In this document: positions 36,972 to 41,337 of the stretch, one piece after another | Numbering within the stretch: position 1 is the first letter of the stretch | Layout of the letters: each line of letters starts with the position of its first letter | DNA from: Thermoplasmatota archaeon | GTDB taxonomy: Archaea > Thermoplasmatota > E2 > DHVEG-1 | Assembly (NCBI GenBank): GCA_016927555.1 | Contig: JAFGML010000009.1 | Coordinates: 1-41,337, forward strand | Length of the DNA stretch: 41,337 nucleotides | Direction: 5' to 3' | The notes under the pieces: model-generated | Told to the model about the DNA's origin: nothing | The model's input: only the letters and a program-made list of their open reading frames with translations | Databases searched by the model: none | Program-made: the position numbers and the translations under genes

Positions 36972-38477
36972 ATGATGCAATTTACTCTGCAGGCATGCTT
37001 TACGCTAAGCTGCGACGTCACCTCACTAACCAGAGACATTGATCGTTTTGTTACAACGACGAATGAGACGATCCTGCGGAAAGGACCTGAGAAGCTTGCA
37101 GTCATCGAGCAGCATTCCCTTGAAAAAGAGACGCTCCGTCTTAGTATCACCTCCACAGGTACCCTGCGTCCGCACAATGCGTTATTGCAGATTAAGAATG
37201 CGTTCAGCAAGGAGTTTGGGAAGACGCATCGTGTTGGTGTTCGTTCCATTACTATTGAAACGTACACGATTTCTTTTGACCTGCAGAGAAAGCCGCTCAA
37301 GGACGTCAGCATCCCGTTTGCTGATGTAAAGATGCAAGAGACGCAGGCGACCATGGTGTTGTCTGATGTGTCTGAGGAGTTTTTGCGGCGGAACTACATT
37401 GACCGGATGATCAACCGTGTGAGAGAGAAAGTGGAGAATCAGTACTACGAGGGGAAGGCAGAGTTCTGGAAGCTAATCTGGGAGTCAGAGGAGAGAAAAC
37501 CAGTCTGGGCTAAGGATCCGACTGAGGAGATGGAGAAGCAGGGTTGGCTGAAGCAAGGCCCTACGAAAGGGAAATGGTTCTATTATCCTCAGGCGACAGC
37601 GATTCTGAAGGCGATGGAGCGTATCGCTATCAAGGAAGTCTTACAGCCGCTGGGATTCCAGGAAGTCATCGAGTCGCATGTGAAGCCGTTTGATGTGTGG
37701 TTGAAAACCGGTCATATGGAGGGCATGCCGTACGAGTTCTACTATGTGTGTGAGCCAAGGACCCGTGATGCCAAGGACTGGGAGCATTTCATTGATCTGA
37801 CGAAGATTACCAAAGAGGTAGATGTCGGTGAGCTGCAGAAGAACCTCAGTCCGCCAGCAGCAGGGTTGTGCTACGCGCAGTGCCCAATGATCTACTGGTC
37901 GTTCAAAGGTAAAACCATTGCAGAGGCATCACTGCCTGTGTTGGTGTATGATAAGACCGCTATTTCCTCCCGGTATGAGTCTGGTGGCAGGCATGGGATC
38001 GAGCGGGTGGATGAGTTCCACCGGATTGAGCCGGTGTACATCGGCACCCGTGAGCAATTACTGAAACTTCGGGAGCAGATGCTGGAGCGGTACAAGCATG
38101 TCTTCAATGATGTGTTTGAGTTGGACTGGCGGATGGCCTGGGTGACCCCCTGGTACATGCAGCAGGCAGGAAAGATATGTGATGAGGGCACGCAGGATAC
38201 CGGGACCATTGATTTTGAGGCGTACATGCCGTACCGGGGTTCGCGGAAGGACTCAGAGTGGCTGGAGTTTCAGAACCTCAGCATCCTGGGTGATAAGTAC
38301 ATCACTGCGTTTAACATCAAGGCGCAGAAGAGTGATCTGTGGAGCGGATGCTCAGGGATTGGGTTGCAGCGGTGGACGACTGCGTTTCTGGCGCAGAAAG
38401 GACTGGATCCGAAGCACTGGCCTGATGCTTTTCAGAAGTATCTTGAGAAGCTGCCTGAGGGCATTGAGTTCCTCTAA
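36972..38477 (+). CDS. serS: Seryl-tRNA synthetase, class 2 (methanogen type)
   Basis: A 501-residue class II synthetase charging tRNA-Ser. It is the rare type first found in methanogens: no long coiled-coil N-terminus as in the common SerRS, and an unrelated N-terminal domain of about 165 residues. Features are the motif 2 region YYVCEPRTRDAKDWEHFIDL, the zinc-ligand cysteine and glutamate stretches (LCYAQCPMIYW, VDEFHRIEPVYIG and SGCSGIGLQRW) and motif 3. In Methanosarcina the Zn ligands are Cys, Glu and Cys, which match these three places. It starts at 36972 or 36975 after GGAGGGATAA. It follows pcc1 by 25 bp. Confidence 0.93.
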   Translation: MMQFTLQACFTLSCDVTSLTRDIDRFVTTTNETILRKGPEKLAVIEQHSLEKETLRLSITSTGTLRPHNALLQIKNAFSKEFGKTHRVGVRSITIETYTISFDLQRKPLKDVSIPFADVKMQETQATMVLSDVSEEFLRRNYIDRMINRVREKVENQYYEGKAEFWKLIWESEERKPVWAKDPTEEMEKQGWLKQGPTKGKWFYYPQATAILKAMERIAIKEVLQPLGFQEVIESHVKPFDVWLKTGHMEGMPYEFYYVCEPRTRDAKDWEHFIDLTKITKEVDVGELQKNLSPPAAGLCYAQCPMIYWSFKGKTIAEASLPVLVYDKTAISSRYESGGRHGIERVDEFHRIEPVYIGTREQLLKLREQMLERYKHVFNDVFELDWRMAWVTPWYMQQAGKICDEGTQDTGTIDFEAYMPYRGSRKDSEWLEFQNLSILGDKYITAFNIKAQKSDLWSGCSGIGLQRWTTAFLAQKGLDPKHWPDAFQKYLEKLPEGIEFL

Positions 38478-38599
38478 CCATGACAATAGTATAGCACGTA
38501 GGAAAGACTTGTTTTATTGCGCTATTCTTTGAAGGCTCTCTTACTGGAATAGGTACTGAAAGATTAATAAGATGCAAGGCATCTCAACCCAAGGGCACG

Positions 38600-39505
38600 A
38601 TGTCGGAAGTGAAGAGAGGTAGCTGGAGGAAGAAGCAGTGGCTTGGCCTTGGCGCTCGTGCCTTTCAGCTGTATGTCACCCAGCAGGATGTTTCAACCCA
38701 GTTGGTGCAGCAGGGGTACGATGAGATAGCAGGCTTCTATGATACCTACTGGACAGAGTACATGCACCATCTCACCGATGTGATGCTCACACGACTGCAT
38801 CCCGCCAGGGGAGGAGATGCTCTGGATGTCACCTGTGGCACGGGGTATGTGACGAATCAACTCTATAAGACGACTGGTGGAACAGTCATTGGTGTTGATG
38901 CCTCTGCAGGAATGGTAGACATCGCCCGTCACACCCACCCAGGGTGTAGGTTTGTTCAGCAGGATGCACTCAGGTACCTTCAGCGTCAACCGTCACAGCA
39001 GTATGATGTCGTGACCTGTGCATGGGGTCTGGGGTACCTCCCTCCACGTCGCTTGATACAGGAGATGGCACGGGTGCTTCGCCCTGGTGGGAAGCTTGGG
39101 GTGATTGACAACAGCCTCTGGTCGGACTTGTGGTCCCTCTGGTTCCTAGCTGTGGCGTTGTCAGAGGAGCCAGCTGCCTTGACCCAGCTGATACGACCAC
39201 ACTTTTTGCTCACACGTGGGTCGCTGGTGCGCAAGATGCGGCGTAGCGGCTTCATCGTTCGTGCGTCTTGGAAGGGGAGCAAAACCTTCGAGTGTCGCAC
39301 CAAAAAGGAGGCGATTAACCAAATTCTGTACTCAGGTGCAACCGCTGGTTTCATGCAGATGGTTGATGCGTCGTGTAAGGATGCAGTCATCGATCGCGTT
39401 GGTGATCTTCTCCAGCAGAAGTACGCATCGGGTGCTTCTATCCCTATCGTCCATCGGTTCATTGCTGCGATTGGTGAAAAAAAAGGAGGGAGGAGACAGC
39501 ACTAG
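38600..39505 (+). CDS. Class I SAM-dependent methyltransferase
   Basis: A 301-residue protein. Residues about 37-50 hold the QGYDEIAGFYDTYW preamble, then motif I DALDVTCGTGYVTNQ and strand 2 GTVIGVDASAGMVDIA. Next come DVVTCAWGLGYLPPRR (motif IV) and MARVLRPGGKLGVID, typical of UbiE/COQ5-like or Methyltransf_11 enzymes. The C-terminal 100 residues are family-specific. It has lost the exact D/E-x-G-x-G of motif I (here DVTCGTG, with a Cys replacing a Gly). The leader contains a small GATGC-AAG-GCATC hairpin at 38571-38583. The GNAT gene follows by 11 bp, so co-expression is likely. Confidence 0.85.
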   Translation: MSEVKRGSWRKKQWLGLGARAFQLYVTQQDVSTQLVQQGYDEIAGFYDTYWTEYMHHLTDVMLTRLHPARGGDALDVTCGTGYVTNQLYKTTGGTVIGVDASAGMVDIARHTHPGCRFVQQDALRYLQRQPSQQYDVVTCAWGLGYLPPRRLIQEMARVLRPGGKLGVIDNSLWSDLWSLWFLAVALSEEPAALTQLIRPHFLLTRGSLVRKMRRSGFIVRASWKGSKTFECRTKKEAINQILYSGATAGFMQMVDASCKDAVIDRVGDLLQQKYASGASIPIVHRFIAAIGEKKGGRRQH

Positions 39506-39516
39506 TAGGTGGGTCT

Positions 39517-40110
39517 ATGGGTATGACACAGGATGTTGTTGAGTTATCAGAGCAGGAGACAGCCGAGGGCATGACGCTGGTGTATCACGCGTTTGCACAG
39601 TCTCCTCAGATGCCGGTGCTGATGGACAAGCCATACCACACCGCATCAGTCCTGCAGAGTCTCGTTGAGTTGTACGCAGACAATGGAACCATCAAGACTT
39701 TTGGTATCAAAGACCAAGGCAGACTCGTGTGCGTCGGTCTCTGTGTTGACTCTGATGCGAAACCTTCGCTGCGAAAGACGTTGACGTTTGCGCATGGTAT
39801 TCTGCGCACCCTTGGCGTGAGAGGGATGCATCAGTTCTGGGTGTACCACCGTCATAAACCACGGTATGAGAAGAGATGCCTTGAGCTGATGCTGTATGCA
39901 ACCACGTCTGAGGATCAACAGAAGGGGTATGGGCGTGCGATGTTGGAGTTCTTGTACGAGTATGCGCATGCTCACCGGTATGGGGGTGTGACTGGTGTGA
40001 CGAATACCAGTAGGCCTGCGTTTCATTTCTACATGCGGGACGGCTGGGTCGTGGACGCGGAGTTCAGGGTACACGGCTATAGGATATGCTGGGTGCGACG
40101 AAACGTCTGA
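39517..40110 (+). CDS. GNAT-family N-acetyltransferase
   Basis: A 197-residue acetyltransferase. The acetyl-CoA-binding motif A is LMLYATTSEDQQKGYGRAML (Q-x-x-G-x-G/A type QKGYGRA), followed by VTGVTNTSRPAFHFYMRDGW, the motif B region of GNAT folds. It may modify small molecules or protein N-termini. It is downstream of the methyltransferase on the same strand. Substrate is not readable. Confidence 0.85.
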   Translation: MGMTQDVVELSEQETAEGMTLVYHAFAQSPQMPVLMDKPYHTASVLQSLVELYADNGTIKTFGIKDQGRLVCVGLCVDSDAKPSLRKTLTFAHGILRTLGVRGMHQFWVYHRHKPRYEKRCLELMLYATTSEDQQKGYGRAMLEFLYEYAHAHRYGGVTGVTNTSRPAFHFYMRDGWVVDAEFRVHGYRICWVRRNV

Positions 40111-40175
40111 GAACACAACCAATGGGGGTAGGAAGGATACAACGCTGGTAAAACAGGAACAGAGCGTGTCAATCA

Positions 40176-40184
40176 TTAAATATA
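40176..40184 (+). promoter_or_regulatory. TATA box of the secreted peptidase gene
   Basis: TTAAATATA lies 31-39 bp before the ATG at 40215; GAGGGAG is the ribosome-binding site. Confidence 0.45.
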
Positions 40185-40214
40185 AGAACGTAATATATAT
40201 TAGAGGGAGAATAA

Positions 40215-41198
40215 ATGATGAAGAAGAATACGGTGAGTATTGTTCTGATGCTGGTTGTCTTCACACTGGTTTCTACGTCTCTCGTTTCGTCTGCAGGCAA
40301 TGGTTCACCGCCTTTGACATCAGGGCAGGAAGACTGGATTTATCTGCCGTCGTACCCGAACTACTCGCCCATGGGTCTGCCTGATTTTGACCAGCGGCAG
40401 GATAACTGGAAGGCGCGTCAGGGGATCTGGCGTTTTGTTGGTGGGTTGTGGTCGTTTTGTGGCCCGACGTGCCTTGCTGATGTGTTCTGGTGGTTCGATG
40501 CCCGGCATGAGGACCCCGAGGGGTATCCTGGTGATGGGAATGATTCGTACCCCCTGGTTCGTGACTTCCATGCTCCTGGGACGCCAACCCCAGGGCCGTG
40601 CTCTGATGATCATAACTTCAACAATGTCAACGATGCATTGACGCCCTGGTGGAACGGACGTGGAGAAAAAGAGCTCGTTGAGCAGCTCGCCTGGTACTGT
40701 AACACGAACTTCTGCCGGTACTTTTTCATCCGTGGGTTCGCTGGAACCTACTCACAGTTTTTGGAGAAGGGTGCGGTGCAGTGGATAACGGATGCAGGCC
40801 TTGCGGACCACTACGCTGTTGAGTCGTATGAGAACCCGTCGTTCTCCATGATTGTTGACCGGCTGCAGCAGCAGGATGCAGTCATCATCAACCTGCTGTT
40901 CTACAACCCCTCTGCTGTGGTGTTCAAGACGTTCCTTGGTCACTACGTCGCGGTTGCAGGGATTCACCCTGATGGCTCCATCGCCTTGTGTGACCCGGTG
41001 CAGAACATCATGAACCCGGGGCCTTCTCCTGCTGCGCATAATGATGCCTCCGTAGTCTCCTACGATGTGTATCCAGTGAACTTCTCTTCGCCGGTGCCTC
41101 AGGTGGCGTCCTGGTGGATTGAGCAGTACTATACATTGGGTCCGCTGTGTCTTGGCGGGGTGGCGCACTACGCGCTGATTATTTCCGAGACATCGTGA
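40215..41198 (+). CDS. Secreted papain/C39-like cysteine peptidase
   Basis: A 327-residue exported protein; the first 27 residues form a signal peptide (SLVSSA). Candidate active-site residues are Cys82 in FCGPTCLADV (with a second Cys86), His243 in FLGHYVAVAGI and Asp260 in LCDPV. This Cys-His-Asp order is that of the peptidase C39/papain-like fold (C39-like family 2). It may mature or degrade peptides outside the cell. It is preceded by GAGGGAG and starts ATGATG at 40215. A chagasin-type inhibitor is encoded at 41-472, an interesting pair if both are from one cell. Alternative: an inactive member, because the loop before Cys82 lacks the usual Gln at a clear position. Confidence 0.7.
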   Translation: MMKKNTVSIVLMLVVFTLVSTSLVSSAGNGSPPLTSGQEDWIYLPSYPNYSPMGLPDFDQRQDNWKARQGIWRFVGGLWSFCGPTCLADVFWWFDARHEDPEGYPGDGNDSYPLVRDFHAPGTPTPGPCSDDHNFNNVNDALTPWWNGRGEKELVEQLAWYCNTNFCRYFFIRGFAGTYSQFLEKGAVQWITDAGLADHYAVESYENPSFSMIVDRLQQQDAVIINLLFYNPSAVVFKTFLGHYVAVAGIHPDGSIALCDPVQNIMNPGPSPAAHNDASVVSYDVYPVNFSSPVPQVASWWIEQYYTLGPLCLGGVAHYALIISETS

Positions 41199-41262
41199 TT
41201 CTTCTTTCTATACGTAAGGAAGGTTGTACGTACTTTTATTTAAAAGAAATGCAGGGAACAAA

Positions 41263-41272
41263 CCTTTTAAAG
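41263..41272 (+). promoter_or_regulatory. TATA box of the truncated last gene
   Basis: CCTTTTAAAG lies 23-32 bp before the ATG at 41295, predicting a leaderless or almost leaderless mRNA. Confidence 0.45.
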
Positions 41273-41283
41273 AAGTACTTCTT
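41270..41283. promoter_or_regulatory. 14-bp perfect palindrome between TATA box and start
   Basis: AAGAAGTACTTCTT is an exact inverted repeat, overlapping the TATA box edge by 3 bases and ending 11 bases before the ATG. It is a plausible operator that would block initiation. No similar palindrome is seen at other promoters here except the different one at 24924. Confidence 0.45.
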
Positions 41284-41294
41284 CCTGGCCCTGT

Positions 41295-41337
41295 ATGGCG
41301 AAGAGACGCAAAGAAGGAGACGAAGAAAAAGAACAAC
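41295..41337 (+). CDS. Truncated 5' end of a gene, unrecognised (14 codons)
   Basis: The ATG at 41295 begins MAKRRKEGDEEKEQ, a lysine/glutamate-rich N-terminus, and the window ends before the rest. It has a good TATA box and a palindrome upstream, so it is likely a real gene. Such charged starts are common in archaeal informational proteins, but fourteen residues do not allow a family call. Confidence 0.5.
   Translation, partial: MAKRRKEGDEEKEQ

Overview
The window is archaeal and most likely from a euryarchaeal/Thermoplasmatota-type lineage, although lineage is my inference. The archaeal evidence is ribosomal protein L15e, archaeal-type S15, a RecJ-like DHH protein next to the KEOPS subunit Pcc1, a methanogen-type (class 2) seryl-tRNA synthetase, TATA boxes 25-40 bp before starts, and a tRNA-Arg(CCU) with no encoded CCA. 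A 34-base A run at the very start looks like a contig edge. The last 43 bases begin a gene that is cut off.

Layout. Bases 1-8.1 kb are a patchwork of single genes: a chagasin-like protease inhibitor, a cysteine-rich ferredoxin-type protein, a secreted beta-propeller/PKD protein, a radical SAM plus methyltransferase pair, a small membrane protein, a lipoprotein alpha/beta hydrolase and a glycine-rich secreted fibre-like protein. From 8.2 to 14.8 kb lies an accessory segment with a DUF454 protein, a complete catalase-peroxidase (KatG) and two tandem secreted lectin/lyase-like proteins. An intact tRNA-Arg closes this segment on the right. A decayed copy of that tRNA lies at 11117-11175, and a 12-base exact match to its 3' end lies at 8216-8227, all in the same orientation. 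This is the geometry of tRNA-targeted insertion, but no integrase is visible.

From 14.9 to 23.6 kb is a cell-envelope locus. A membrane protein with repeated Ig-like domains is divergent from a five-gene operon: a transglutaminase-like surface protein with Ca-binding repeats, Ig domains and a DUF4129-like tail; a one-TM protein; a MoxR AAA+ ATPase; a DUF58 protein; and a polytopic membrane protein. It resembles the bacterial MoxR/DUF58/TgpA clusters but has its own architecture.

From 23.6 to 28.5 kb are a zinc-ribbon membrane protein, a TraB-family protein, a tiny 27-codon leaderless ORF whose TATA box sits inside a perfect 17-bp palindrome, and a three-gene operon (PaaK-type acyl-CoA ligase, ADP-forming acyl-CoA synthetase beta subunit, S-adenosylhomocysteine hydrolase). 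A 1094-residue secreted propeller/ASH/PKD protein follows. From 32 kb on is informational core: rpl15e, uspA, cysS, rps15, the DHH gene, pcc1 and serS type 2. A methyltransferase and a GNAT acetyltransferase, a secreted papain/C39-like peptidase, and the truncated last gene complete the window.

The common theme of the accessory part is extracellular: at least seven exported or lipid/membrane-anchored proteins, several with Ig/PKD/ASH/propeller modules, and both a cysteine-peptidase inhibitor and a cysteine-peptidase-like protein. This fits a peptide/polysaccharide-degrading heterotroph that takes amino-acid-derived aryl acids through CoA esters (inference).
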